A stretch of 64,000 nt of DNA. Origin: Thermothelomyces thermophilus ATCC 42464 (taxonomy: Eukaryota > Ascomycota > Sordariomycetes > Sordariales > Chaetomiaceae). The notes under the pieces were generated by a model. That model worked only from the letters and a program-made list of their open reading frames with translations, ran no database searches and was not told the origin of the DNA. Shown here piece by piece: positions 1 through 10,979 of this stretch. Where the stretch lies: positions 4,836,001-4,900,000 of the forward strand of contig NC_016474.1 of the NCBI RefSeq assembly GCF_000226095.1, given 5' to 3'. Numbering within the stretch: the first letter of the stretch is position 1; each line of letters starts with the position of its first letter. Made by a program: the position numbers and the translations under genes.

Positions 1-748
1 TTTCTATCCTTTTAGATAGACATCAAACTCCTTTAAACTTATTATCTTATAATTCCTACCGTCTCTACTAGCAGTGTTATTACATTAGGGTAAGAGTAGT
101 CCCCTAACCTACCACTAAATATACTAATCTCTTAACACCTATATTTACTCTTTTTACTTTCCTAATAGTTTTACTATATATACCTCTATATATATATTCT
201 TGCTCTTTTATCGCAAATATTACTATCCTACTATACTTAAAGTCTAATAGTCTAGTCTAGACTTAGAGCTAAGCTCTTCCCTAATTAGGCCCCTAAAAAT
301 ATAAGCTAATACTAACCCTCTAAGGCACTACTTAGTACCTCTAGAACTAAATCTCTGTCTAGTCAGATAGGGAGGAGCTTTGGCTTAAAATGTCTAGGGT
401 ATCCGAGTATTCACGGTTATAGTAGGTAAATCTAACCTTCCGGATGGTAATGACAATAAAGGCAAAGCTGGCGATAATAATGTCCCTCTAGATAGACGTA
501 GAAGAGTCTATTTATATAGAAAAAGATATCCCTAACTTATAAAAGAAAGAAGAACTATATCCTATCACTCTAATCTATTAGAGTAAACGAGTGTTGAAAG
601 CTATCTATTATCCTTGTCTCTCTATCTAGTGCCCTTAGATAGGCAACCCCTATTTATATCTATTATATATAGTAAAGCTCTACGGAACTAGAAAAACAAA
701 ACTATACCTTATACCTTTCTAGTTATATTAAGAACCTCTAGCCCTAGT
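1..748 (-). mobile_element. Tc1/mariner fragment, RIP-mutated
   Basis: From about 245 to 748 this is the reverse complement of the internal part of the Tc1-type element at 7685-9472 (compare 380-745 with 8170-8530). Both copies carry many C/T and G/A differences and are TA-rich. No intact transposase frame remains. The first 240 bases are equally TA-rich, but I could match them only weakly to the other copy. The left end is cut by the window edge, and on the right a LINE fragment begins at about 749. Family assignment rests on the better copy; the exact boundary is good to about 10 bases. Confidence 0.7.
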
Positions 749-1358
749 CTAATATCTAATAAGGACCCTCTATACCTAGTTTTTATAGGGGAAGGCTTAT
801 AAAGGCACTAGGGCCTAATAAAGGCCTAGAGCTCCCCACTAGTATAGGCCTATATAGGGGCTATTAGCCTTTATAACTTCCTATTTAGGGTTTAAGTTCT
901 AGGGGTTAGTACCCCTTACTATATTTATAGCTAAGGGAGGAAGACTATTAAATACCTGGTTATTTAGTACCTGAACCTACTAAGAAGCCGAACGTAGGAA
1001 TCCTAGGAAATATAGTTATAAAGGGACTTAGACCTTGTTTTATAGCGTATAGGGGCCTATAATCATTATTTGGTAAGGAGGGTTCTATAGTAGCTAATAG
1101 ACCTAGGGAGGCTTCTAGAATACTACCTTGTAAAGAGGCTAGACCGGGAGGCAAGGCTTCTATAGGGCCATTCTAGCCACTTCTCCTTTTCTTTATAGTG
1201 TATTAGTATTCTAGATTAGGCATTAAAGGCGGGATAGAGGTTTTTATCCGGCCTATTAGGCATGGTTTCCTTTGTATATAACTAGAGAGGCTCTGGCATG
1301 CTTATTAGTATAGTAGTATAGAATTAATAATAATAATAATATATTATAGTTAGTTAAA
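749..1358 (+). mobile_element. Tad1-clade LINE, 5'-truncated 3' end, RIP-mutated
   Basis: This is the inverted counterpart of 60777-61365. It shares the 3' tail of TAA repeats (about 1334-1358) and long aligned blocks such as the stretch around 1180-1320. Only about 610 bp of the element's 3' end is present, as is usual for incomplete reverse transcription of LINEs. The sequence is saturated with TA dinucleotides and no coding frame survives. Family assignment comes from the less mutated copy, whose translation looks like the region after reverse transcriptase in fungal Tad1-type LINEs. Confidence 0.7.
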
Positions 1359-2517
1359 TAGATTATAGTATATATAGTTAAAGATAATGTATAGGTATTG
1401 GTGCCAAGCTTTGCCAAGTGTTCCATTGATAGGTTGTTCTGTTGATAGGGGGTCTGACTTATTAATCCGAGTCACATTTAAACTTCGTGCGGTAATTAAT
1501 CGTCCCAAAGGAATGCGTTATATCAAATCGGATCATTTCGGAACTCGCCGGCCTAATGCACAGCTGCTGCCATTTTGATTTCCCGTCTCCGTAGGCTGCC
1601 CTGACCATCTGTTCTTAGGAGCTGAGGGCTGTTGTCCAACACGATCTGCTAAGATTACACGACTGGGGCTCAGGATATGGACGATTCTCAAGCTGGATTG
1701 TGCCGTCAAAAGATGTGTTGTGGGGCGCCTCTGGTTCCTTTCCAAGGAGCGTGGTGCCAGGTTCTCCTTTCTTTGAACACCCCGGGCACCGTCCAGTCCC
1801 CCCGTCCACAGCTTCTCGCAACTTCTCAGAACAGGAATTCCGATGATCTAGATGCTCACTGTGGCTCAGGATTACGCACAGAAGCAATGATGAGGCGCCT
1901 GACAGATTAATATCAATAGCTAAGCAGTTAGTTAACCGAGGCTCTGGCACGGCACCGAGAACTCATGATCCATGACGGATTCGTTATGGCATTCTGCATC
2001 CGAATATCCAAGTATGTAAGATGAGGTTCGGCTTCCGCCCGAAGCCGAGCCCCAAACCAAAGGTCCTTCAAAATTATGAAGCCTCCCCAGAGCGAAAGGT
2101 ATGAATACAGGTGGTATCTGAGAGACGACATGGAAGGCAACCACGAAAACAAGGTGAGCCGCGCCTGGAAACAACGACAGTATGGTGTCCCTCCCAGTAC
2201 ACGTAGCAGAGCAAGAGAAAAAAAAATCAACATCAGACGTCCAGTCCAGGTCGAGAGCCGCAGAGTCCAAAAACGCCGCCATGCAAGTCAACCATCAATC
2301 CCCCAAACAGCAAATATCGTACTGGATCCAGCAAGTCAAACTGTCCCAACAAGCCCAAAAAGTAGATCCCAGCCAAGCCTGATCCTCCCAATCTCATGAC
2401 CCGCTACACCCGCCTGCCCCGTCATCAATTTAATTCGGACCCGACCTGGAGCGCCTTCCAATCCTTACTTTTCCCGAACGGTCACGCTGAAGCCAAGCCA
2501 GAGCGACCGGCGGAGAG
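1359..2517. other. No gene recognised
   Basis: After about 1390 base composition returns to that of unique host DNA. Only short overlapping frames without family features are present. The stretch lies downstream (3') of the SANT-like gene on the minus strand and may hold its 3' UTR. Confidence 0.5.
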
Positions 2518-3181
2518 CTAGGCGATCCTATTGTGCACTTCCCTCAACCGCTTAACCCAGTGCCGCCGCACCGCGTCTGGCATCTTGCAAAACACCATCG
2601 CCTTGTTCTCGTCCGTCAGCACCTTCTCGGCAATCTTGAGCTGCAGGTCCATGTCCTCGCCGACAAAGTCGCGGAAGAAGATGTCCATGGCCTGTTCCTG
2701 CCACTTGCCGCCGCGCGTCGAGCCGACGCCGACGCTGTTGCGGAGTGCTTCGGAGAGGAGCTGTAGGGTTTCGGCGAGGGCCGTGACTGCCGTCGGCGAC
2801 GGATTAGAGTTCCCGGGGGTAATCATTGCGGACGGGGTGGACGATGTTGGCGGAAGCGTCGAACCTGTAGATGCATTTTGCGTCTGGTGTTGCTGATGAT
2901 GTTGGTGCTGCTGTTGTTGCTGTTGCTGCTGTTGCTGTTGCTGCTGTTGATGTTGTTGCTGCTGTCGTTGCTGCTGGGTTAGGTCGAGATACCCTGGAGC
3001 GCCGGTGCGGCGTCGCTTATCGGGTTGTTGTCCTGTCGAGGCAGAATTGTTATCTGGGGCCTGCAGGCGTTTGCGAGTCTGCAATCCGGTCTCTTCGGGC
3101 GGCGTTAGTGCTGAGGCAGACGAGACGGAGGACCGTGGCGGAGGGGGCGGCATCGTGTTTGTCGGCGCTCGGTGCTGCTGC

Positions 3182-3213
<32 letters not shown>

Positions 3214-3936
3214 TGGAGGCTGATGGTGCGTCATCGGGGCTGGCATCGCCGGCGGCAGTGCTGGAGGCATGTGCGTCTGGTTCGGGTTGATGTACGCCGC
3301 ATCTGAAAGCAGGTCCATAATGCCCGTCCCTGACGTATCGGGGGGCTCTTCTGTCGTATTATTGGTATTCTCTGCAGCAGCCTTTCGCCGGGGTTTTGTG
3401 AGCCGTTTCGGCGCGCCGCCAGACCCGATAACATCGGGAAACAATATTTCATAGTACTCTTCATGCTCAAACGGACGGGCGCGTAGGGAGCGGGCGAGCG
3501 GTTCTTTCTGGAGACACGCAGAGGTTAGCCTCTTATTGCAGCGTCGCAGCAGTGGTCCACCCACCTGAAGATGCCTTGCCCAAGCCTCGTCGGTCGCCGT
3601 TACCATCCGCGTCTGGGCATTGTAATAGAATTCTGGGTCCTCGCGCAGGCCGCGCCAGAGGCGGTATTTTTTGCGGGCGTTGTCGGTCTTGTTGATGAGG
3701 TGACCCTTGTTGGCGTAGGCGTTGTGCTTGTCGATGAGAGCCTGCACGGCGCGCTCCCAGGCCTCCGGCTTGAAGGTGCTGCCATCGCGTAGGCCGAGGG
3801 AGACAGACTCGCAGAGAGAGCGGAAGAAGGTGGCCTCAAACTCTGAGTTCCAGGTAAAGCGAGGCCCCCGGTGCTTGCCGGGGGCCGTCTGCCGGCTGGT
3901 GCCCGCGTTGGTGGCCGAGAAGTCCTGTTCGGACAT
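2518..3936 (-). CDS. Myb/SANT-like, polyglutamine-rich putative DNA-binding protein
   Basis: Intronless frame of 472 aa. I place the start at the ATG at 3936, because the longer frame opens only with GTG and this ATG sits in a good context (CCGCCATG). Residues about 25-125 read as a Myb/SANT-like domain of the type common in fungi and in transposon-associated proteins (pattern F-T-W-N-S-E-F-E near the start, then W-E-R-A-V-Q, K-x-x-x-L-W). The middle holds two long glutamine tracts (3170-3220 and 2890-2970 in DNA), proline-rich runs and basic segments. A separate helical C-terminus of about 80 residues ends in W-V-K-R-L-R-E-V-H. It is likely nuclear and may bind DNA, but targets are unknown. 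Glutamine tracts are encoded mainly by CAG/CAA and could vary in length between strains. A domesticated transposase-related regulator is possible. Confidence 0.75.
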
Positions 3937-5314
3937 GGCGGTGGGCGGGTGGAACCCTCCGAATCGTGTGGAGGATATCACGACGGTCGCGCGGCCGTTG
4001 TGGCGATGGAGTTGCGACTGCGTGTCGGGCCGAAGCAGAGGGTGCGCGAAACGGAGGCGATCCGAGCGCTAACTCGTCGGCCCAGCCACGGCACGAGACG
4101 ACGATTCGCAATTTAGCAGGACCCCGCCAACTCGCCGGTCGCGAAAAAAAAAAGCGTGCTGGTTCAGCAGGAAGCAATCAAATAAATAATATGAGAAACA
4201 TATCAAACCAAACACGTCTTATCCCGCGCCCGGTTCAATTTTGGCAGTTTGAAAGAAACGCCGTTTTGTGGCACTGGACGTTGATGGTGCGCATCCTCTC
4301 TGCACGCAGAGGTAGGGGACGGTGAAGCGGGGACGGCCGTCAGCTGCGAAACGGACGGGACCTGGCTGCCAGGCGTCACGTGGCCGACGCGACAAGGGTC
4401 CGGACGCTCGCATCACATGTGGCACCTAAATAACTATCCTGTCTTCCATAAAGAGTACGAAGTAATTACACAGTGGTTCGTAATTTTAAACCTGGCTTTG
4501 GTGTACAGAGCCAGTTATTTGCATGAAATACAGAGCAGTTTTGCGTCCTCTGACTCCTTGGCTACATTTCCACTTAGTGAATGTTCATATTATGCAGGCA
4601 CCTTACTACAACCAGGACCACTTGGTCCCTTTCCTCGCTACTCTTACTAGAGGATGTTGGATGTAAGAATGAACCTGTCTCACTTAGAGGGCAATACAGT
4701 CATCTTTTTTTCTTTGATTCAGGCAACTATTTGTCAGCTTTTGTTCAATTCGTGAACTAGACGCGCCGCGCTTGTTGGGAAACAATTCACACGATCCTGG
4801 GCAGTTGTCTTGCTTTATACCGTCTTACTGCGGCATTTCCTTATATTAGCGGCCAAGATGGTTCTGATCCTTTCGCTAGGCTACATTATAGAGCATACAA
4901 ACCTATAGAGCAAGTAATGTATGTATACACAAAAGCAAAGCTGTTGATTACGACAGGCCAAGCAATCAAAAGGAGTCAAATATTTATATATGGCCTGAAA
5001 GAACATCGGCGGGAGGTTCTTTACTAACTGTGATTTCTTTTTGAGCCTGGCATCCAAGTTCAGTTGCTCAAAGTGGTCGAATCGGAGCAGTCCTCATCTT
5101 TCTGGTTGCGCTTTCCTTCACCTCTCAGCGGCTTGGCGGCGTACAACGCACCTTCCTTTCCATCTTACATTTTCAAGCATACTTTACACAATTAGTTTCT
5201 GAGTCACAAGATCTCAATTTGATTGTTGTCCTCTATTGCTATGTATTTTGTCTTCGCTTTAAACCTAGCCCCAAATCTACACCTGAAGGCTCCCTCCCTT
5301 GTCCAGTCAGAGAC
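3937..5314. promoter_or_regulatory. Intergenic region between divergent genes
   Basis: 1.4 kb separate the SANT-like gene (minus) and the aspartic protease (plus), so both promoters must lie here. I see only short frames. A TATA-like stretch near 4978-4988 is about 330 bp before the protease start; its role is not demonstrated. Confidence 0.35.
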
Positions 5315-6607
5315 ATGCCATTCTTCCTAATGGAATTCTTCTCCTTCCTCCTCCTCCTGCTCCTGTCGATGCCATCCATGGTTGCCGCATCCTCTGGGTC
5401 TCAGAAACGGTCATTTAAAATCAATTGCACCAGGAATCCCACCTTTAAGCGCTTCGATGGACCCAGGGAGCTGCTTAGATCGTACCGCAAATTCCGAATG
5501 CCTATCCCGCAGGGCCTGTTAGACGCACTAGAAGAGGGGTCCGAAAATATGATTCTCGCCAAGGGCGATGTTTTCCAGGGTCCCGAGACTCTGAAGGTTG
5601 CGCACGAAAATGCTGCTTCTCGAGTGGCCAAGTCGGTCGGTGCAGTCCCTGCAATCCCAGCCAACGGAGGCATCGAGTACATCTCGCCCATCAGCATTGG
5701 GAGCCAGACCATTAACGTAGCCCTCGACTCTGGGTCGGCCGATCTCTGGGTCTTCAGCTCCTGGCTCCTAGCGTCGGCCAAGGTTGGGCATCAGGTGTAC
5801 GACCCTTTCCTCTCGTCGACTTTCAAGCCCATCCCAGGTGCGAACTTCTCCATCACCTACGGCGACGGCACAAGCGCGTCCGGAACCGTGGGGGTTGATG
5901 TTGTTGACGTCGGTGGGGTCACGGTTCTCAACCAGGCTGTCCAAATGGCGACGGCCGTGTCGCCCGCTTTCGTCCTGGACACCAATCTCAACGGACTGCT
6001 CGGTCTGGGCTTCTCCCAGCTCAGCACGGTGAAACCGGTGAAGCAAAAGACCTTCTTTGAGAACGTTATGCCGAGCCTTGCTCAGCCACTGTTCACGGTG
6101 GATCTCCGCCGAAGCACAACTGGCACATTTGAATTCGGTGACATTGACGTTTCCAAGTTCACCGGGAGTCTGTCGTGGGTCCCCGCAAATACGAAAAATG
6201 GGTTTTGGCAGGTTTCCTCTGGCGGTTTTGTTGTTGGTAGCCTCCGACAAAAGCTCCCTGTTACGCAGGCCATCGTGGATACAGGCACCACGCTCATGCT
6301 AGTCTCAAAGGAGATGGCGGATAAATACTATAGCCAAGTCGTGGACGCAAAGAGTACGTCGGCAGCTGGGGGCACGACCTTCCCTTGCAACGTTACGCTC
6401 CCAGATCTGGTGCTCGATGTTGGCCCGGGCTATGCAGCTAGGGTTAGGGGAGCGGATATCAACTTTGGAACTTTTCAAGGTGACAGTAGGTGCTCCACCC
6501 TCAACCTCTTTTTGGCAAGGTTTCCTGATGTGATCACAGGATGCTTCGGTGAGATTCAGCGCACCACGTCAAATTTTCAGGTCTGGGGCGACATCTTTTT
6601 CACATAA
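5315..6607 (+). CDS. Secreted aspartic protease (pepsin family A1), C-terminus short
   Basis: 430-aa intronless frame. The longer frame begins with TTG; the ATG at 5315 begins a clear signal peptide (F-F-x5-L-L-L-L-L-L core, cleavage near VAA). A propeptide follows, then the pepsin fold. The first catalytic motif is DSGSADLW (Asp138), the second VDTGTTL (Asp322), with an active-site flap around ITYGDGTSASG. It resembles fungal penicillopepsin/aspergillopepsin enzymes that degrade protein outside the cell. The frame stops right after a WGDIFF segment, where relatives have LGD-x-F followed by roughly 25 more residues completing the last strands. I found no splice site that restores the end: a donor-like GTGCGTG at 6609 lies behind the stop. 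A Tc1 element starts about 100 bp downstream. It may be a pseudogene or an altered 3' end. Confidence 0.8.
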   Translation: MPFFLMEFFSFLLLLLLSMPSMVAASSGSQKRSFKINCTRNPTFKRFDGPRELLRSYRKFRMPIPQGLLDALEEGSENMILAKGDVFQGPETLKVAHENAASRVAKSVGAVPAIPANGGIEYISPISIGSQTINVALDSGSADLWVFSSWLLASAKVGHQVYDPFLSSTFKPIPGANFSITYGDGTSASGTVGVDVVDVGGVTVLNQAVQMATAVSPAFVLDTNLNGLLGLGFSQLSTVKPVKQKTFFENVMPSLAQPLFTVDLRRSTTGTFEFGDIDVSKFTGSLSWVPANTKNGFWQVSSGGFVVGSLRQKLPVTQAIVDTGTTLMLVSKEMADKYYSQVVDAKSTSAAGGTTFPCNVTLPDLVLDVGPGYAARVRGADINFGTFQGDSRCSTLNLFLARFPDVITGCFGEIQRTTSNFQVWGDIFFT

Positions 6608-6713
6608 AGTGCGTGTCTCGGGGTTTGGACTGCCAAAAACGGCAGCCCCTGACCCGCCATTTTCGGAAGGCCAAAACACCCTCGACAAGTACATTTTTGG
6701 CGGGGTCTATGTA

Positions 6714-7682
6714 CAGTGGGGTCAGAAAAGTGTTTGCCCACTTCAACCCTGGAAATCCACTTCCAAATCACTACCCCTCTTTAACTTCAACGATGGCTAC
6801 GCCGACTTTTCCATCTTCAACCTCCTCTTCAATACTATAAGTTGGCTTCCAGACCAAAGACTATTTACCAGGAACTTACAGAAGCCCGGAGATCCCTAAT
6901 TTACGGCCTCCATTTGGCTAGATTGAAAGGAGGTACCATCGCAGCCCGTACTAGCTTGTCAAAACAGACCATCAATTATACTATGTCAAAAGTTAAACAC
7001 AACCTTACCAATGGAGCCAATAAGCCGTTCCAATCAAAGCCTAGATCTGGAAGATCTTGTAAGTTAGATGATCGAGCCGTCTCGTACCTTCTATAGTATA
7101 TAAGAACTAACTAAATAGGTACCCTGAAATTACTTATACCCCCCTGCCCTAGGGTACCTAGTTAAACTGACTCGAATATACTAACCAGATCTTTATACTA
7201 TACTTCTTTCCTTTTATTAGGTCAATATATAGCTCTAGGGTATAATTACAAGAGGATAGGGTAACATATCACCACAGGGGGCGTGTTTAACTGTTAAAGA
7301 GGGCTACCAAGGTTTGCCGACTTTCGGCTACTCTAGTGGCCACCATAGAGCCCAGACCTCAGTCCAATTGAAAATATCTGGCACTAGATGAAGATAAGAA
7401 TCTCTGAAAGGCGGCATCGGATTAAGACGGTGGCTCAGATGGCTATAGTATTATAGGAAGTCTAGAGCCAAATACCTGTTAAATTCCTGGTCAATTTGAC
7501 TATAGATATAGGGAAAAGGATAGATCTTTTGACTTAACCAAAGGTGGCCTAATCAAGTACTGAAATAGCCGTAGTTGTAATATCAATTTGGTGGCAGTTT
7601 GGCCCTATTTTGCGTGTTCTGTATGTCTTTGAAGTTAGAGGGTGGAAAAAGTGAGTAGGCAAACACTTTTCTGACCCCACTA
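6714..7682 (+). mobile_element. Tc1/mariner element, internally deleted (about 970 bp)
   Basis: Terminal inverted repeats are visible: CAGTGGGGTCAGAAAAGTGT at 6714 and its imperfect reverse complement ending at 7682. They are flanked by TA target duplications at 6712-6713 and 7683-7684. An 84-codon frame (6842-7096) encodes the N-terminal helix-turn-helix of a Tc1-type transposase. The sequence near 7360-7390 encodes a piece resembling the last catalytic motif region (S-P-I-E-N), but the middle of the transposase is missing and stops are frequent. It is a non-autonomous derivative, moderately mutated. Confidence 0.8.
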
Positions 7683-7684
7683 TA

Positions 7685-9472
7685 TAGTCACATTCAAAAA
7701 GTGATTAGCTGTTTTTAGAAGGTGGGACCTGACTTACATCCCCCCCTCCACCTCCTACACCGACAAAACCAGTTTTTCTATCCATAACATACAATATAAG
7801 GTATAAACCGAAAACCGACCGTAGAGAGCACTCTCCTACAGTGGTAGAAGTCATTAAAACGCTCTATAAGTTAGGTTATTCAGCCTCAAAGATATAAGAT
7901 ATTAACGGCCTTCCAAAGTCTACTGTTATAGCTATCCTCTATCACGAATAAAAGGCTACTAAGCCTGGTTTTTAACCTAGAAAACGAACCAGCCGGCTAA
8001 GGAAGCTTAATTCTAGGGCTAAATAACGTCTTATTTACTATATAGCCTAGAACCCCTTCGAAACCCTAGCTTATATAAGCACCCCCTTGAAATCTAACTA
8101 CTAGCTTTACCTAAATACTATATAGGTATATCTTATAAAGAACAAATACTATACCTTCCGGCTATATAATAGACTAGGGCTAGAAGTTCTTAATATAACT
8201 AGAAGGACATAGGGTATAGTTTTGTTTTTCCGGTTCTGTAGAGCTTTGCTATATACGATAGGCATAAATAGGGGTTACCTATCTAGGGGCGCCAGACAAA
8301 GGAGACAAGGACAATAGATGGCTTTTAATACTTGTTTGCTCTGATAAATTAGAGCGATAGGATGTTATTCTTTTTTATAAGTCAGGGGGTATCTTTTTCT
8401 ACGTAAGTAGACTCTTCTACATCTGTCTAGAGGGACATTACTATCGCCACCTTTGCCCCTATCGTCGTTACTGTCTAGATGGTCGGACTTGCCTGCTATG
8501 ACCACGAATACTCGGACGCCCTAGACTTTTTGAGCCGAAGCTCCTCCCTATCTGACCAGACAGAGGTTTGGTTCTAGAGGTGCTAAGTGGTGCCCTAGAG
8601 GGTTGGCACTAGCTTAATAAGAAGCTATACCTAACCTTAGCCTATAAGAAAAGCTAGCTCTAATTTATATACTAGATATAACATTTAAAGCTAGAAGATA
8701 TAGCTTATATTTACTTCTCTAACAAAGCTACGTTTAAGCTTAGCATTAATATAATACCCCCCTAGGTATAAAGAAAGACTAGTATAGTATATAAGAGTAA
8801 GAATCTAAAGCCGAGCTTCAAATCTAGGAGGTCCTTACTTAGCGTTTAGAGGGCTATTTCCTTAAATTATAAATCCAAGTTAGTTATCTTACCTAAGGAG
8901 ACTTAGATAAACTCTAGCCAATATATCTAGTTTATCCTTAACGAATACGTCTACCCATTTTATAAAGAGGTCTTTAAAGCTCAAGGCTAGATAGTTTAGT
9001 AGGAAGATAGGGCTGCTTACTATACTTTAAAGGCTACTTAGAACTATAAGGCTATATTACAAATGGTTACTCTAGAGTAGCCGGCTTAGAGCCTAGATTT
9101 GAACCCTATTAAGAACCTCTAGCGTATTATGAAGATTCGGATCAGCCAGTGGCGCCACAGAATTCATAACCTTAGGCATATAGAAGAGGTCTTACACGAA
9201 GAGTGGAATAGACTGACACGCCAGGATTAGGAGAGGGTAGTCCTATCATTTACGAATAGGTGTAAGGAATGTATTCGCAATAAGGGAGGAGCTATATACT
9301 ACTGAATTTCCTATATATCTAAGCTCTTTCTATACTTTCCAAGGAATTAGGAGACCTATTTCTGTGTTCAAATGCCTAGTGTTGCCATTGCTGTATGTCT
9401 TATAAGATGGTGGGGTGGTGTGTAAAAGACCCACTAATCCTGATGTGGCTAATCACTTTTTGGATGTGACTG
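7685..9472 (+). mobile_element. Tc1/mariner element, full length (about 1.79 kb), dead
   Basis: Ends are the inverted repeats AGTCACATTCAAAAAGTGAT (7686 onward) and the reverse complement of AGTCACATCCAAAAAGTGAT at the right, with TA at 7683-7684 and 9473-9474. Between about 7800 and 9300 a degenerate transposase can be traced. It has an N-terminal helix-turn-helix including LPKSTVIAIL near 7910-7940, then a DDE region ending around LNPI near 9100. Numerous TAG/TAA codons interrupt it and TA dinucleotides dominate, which fits RIP. A partial inverted second copy lies at 1-748. Confidence 0.8.
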
Positions 9473-9474
9473 TA

Positions 9475-10071
9475 CCTGTCGGAGTCTTCGAGACGAGCAC
9501 AGTACGGCCCGCACCCACAGCGGGCGGCACAGCTCCATGCGCTCCAGCGCAGCCAGGATCCGGGAGTCAGTTGCGCAGATATTCAGGTCGGTGGTGTTGG
9601 CGTCCTTTCTCTGGGGGGCAGCCAGGATCCGGGAGATATTTAGTGGTCGCATTGCCGTAGTGCAGTTCGCCTTCTGTTTGAACACTACGGTAAGGGATAC
9701 CAAAGATACGCTGCTTATGGTATCGCTAACAGCGGTTACCAGCCTACTATGTCGCACTGTGTCGGCTACTCCAATCCCGCTAACCGAATGGACGAAAACC
9801 AGATTCGTCGGATCCGAGCGCAGCTGGCGGAGCAAGAAGAGCCGGATGCCCTACCACTCACCGCTGAAGAACTTCAGTACATCTAGGATCGAGGGAACAA
9901 GCGACGCCCTCTTCCGCCGAACCACTCCGACAGTTATAAAGCGAACGTCGTTGATGGCACACGGCGATGGAACGCCTTTTGCGAGTTCCTGCCAGACAAA
10001 CCGGCATGGAAGGACCACTTGAAAACACTGAGTTGGAACAACAGGGGACTTGCCGAAGCGTTTGCCTGGTA
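9475..10071. other. Intervening segment with an 18-bp direct repeat and a coding-like fragment
   Basis: Less TA-rich than its flanks. An 18-base sequence (gcagccaggatccgggag) occurs at 9549-9566 and again at 9618-9635. From 9788 a fragment of about 94 codons with one internal stop reads as coding-like and ends exactly at the insertion point of the pogo-type element (see separate entry). Confidence 0.5.
9788..10069 (+). pseudogene. Gene fragment interrupted by the pogo-type element, family uncertain
   Basis: From an ATG at 9788 the frame encodes an acidic N-terminus (RIRAQLAEQEEPDALPLTAE), one TAG, then basic and aromatic residues including TRRWNAFCEFL and WKDHLKTLSWNNRGLAEAF. It runs straight into the transposon boundary at 10070. 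The pattern of tryptophans and helices recalls the N-terminal core-binding region of fungal tyrosine-recombinase-like proteins (DUF3435 and relatives), but the match is weak and nothing catalytic is present. No continuation is recognisable on the far side of the element at 19639. Confidence 0.3.
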
Positions 10072-10100
10072 ACGTATTTGATAAGCGAGTGGTCAATATA

Positions 10101-10200
10101 GGCTCCCACTACGGTAAGCGTACAGACCTGTGCGTCTAGTGGGAGCCTAAGCTTTTTCGGGTTTATATAAGCGCACAGACCTGTGCGTCTAGTGGGAGCC
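10101..10200. mobile_element. 100-bp MITE with 9-bp target duplication
   Basis: Exactly 100 bp between two copies of gtcaatata (10092-10100 and 10201-10209). It starts GGCTCCCACTA and ends TAGTGGGAGCC, an 11-bp perfect terminal inverted repeat. A 25-bp segment (cagacctgtgcgtctagtgggagcc) occurs twice inside it, at 10123-10147 and at the right end (10176-10200). A 9-bp duplication is typical of Mutator-like elements. It has no coding capacity. It sits inside the subterminal region of the pogo-type element, so it inserted after that element arrived. Confidence 0.8.
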
Positions 10201-10979
10201 GTCAATATAAGCGAGTAGTCAATTTCCCCCACCACGACACGACTCCCACTCTCTATACTTAATCATACCACAACCCACAATGGGTAGCCCTTTAAAAGAG
10301 GCTAGAATTCTCCAAGCTCTTGAAGCTATTTAAAATAACAAGAATCTCAAGCTCTATAATGTAGCTAAACTCTACAACGTTCCAGTAACAACGCTACGCC
10401 GTCGACGCGCTGGCAAGCCTGCACGACGCGACATCCCAGCCAACTCATGCAAACTAACGGATTTGGAGGAGCAGACGATAGTTCAATATGTGATTGAGCT
10501 ATCTGAACGCGCATTTCCACCTAGACTTGGTGGTGTGGAAGATATAGCTAACCAGCTACTATACGTACGCGACACGCCCCCTGTTGGTAAGCGCTGGGCA
10601 TATAACTTCGTCAAACGCTAGCCAGCCCTCTGTACGCGCTGGTCACGGCGCTACGACTATTAGAGGGCCAAGTACGAGGATCCGAAGGTTATTGGCGAGT
10701 GGTTTGCCCTTGTACGGAACGTCAAGGCTAAGTATGGTATTGTAGATAACGATATCTATAACTTCGACGAGACGGGGTTCATAATGGGTATCATCTTCGC
10801 GGGTATGGTGGTTATAACCTCGGATGGCTGTAGCAAGGTAAAGCTGGCTCAGCCCGGCAACCGCGAATAGGCGACGGTAATCTAGGGCGTTAACGTACTT
10901 GGCTAGGCCATCCCTCTATTTATTATCTTGGCTACGTAGTACTACCTTGCTAACTAGTATACCAAGTGTAACCTCCTAG

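Noticed and set aside
1350-1420. Possible continuation of the left Tc1 copy beyond the LINE, which would make the LINE an insertion into it
   Set aside because: Only vague similarity to the expected sequence; no target duplication could be fixed in this TA-rich stretch.
1359-2517. Several 60-120 codon frames near the left LINE
   Set aside because: They overlap on both strands and contain no motif; none has supporting splice structure.
6607-6660. Intron that would extend the aspartic protease
   Set aside because: The only good donor (GTGCGTG at 6609) lies after the in-frame stop.
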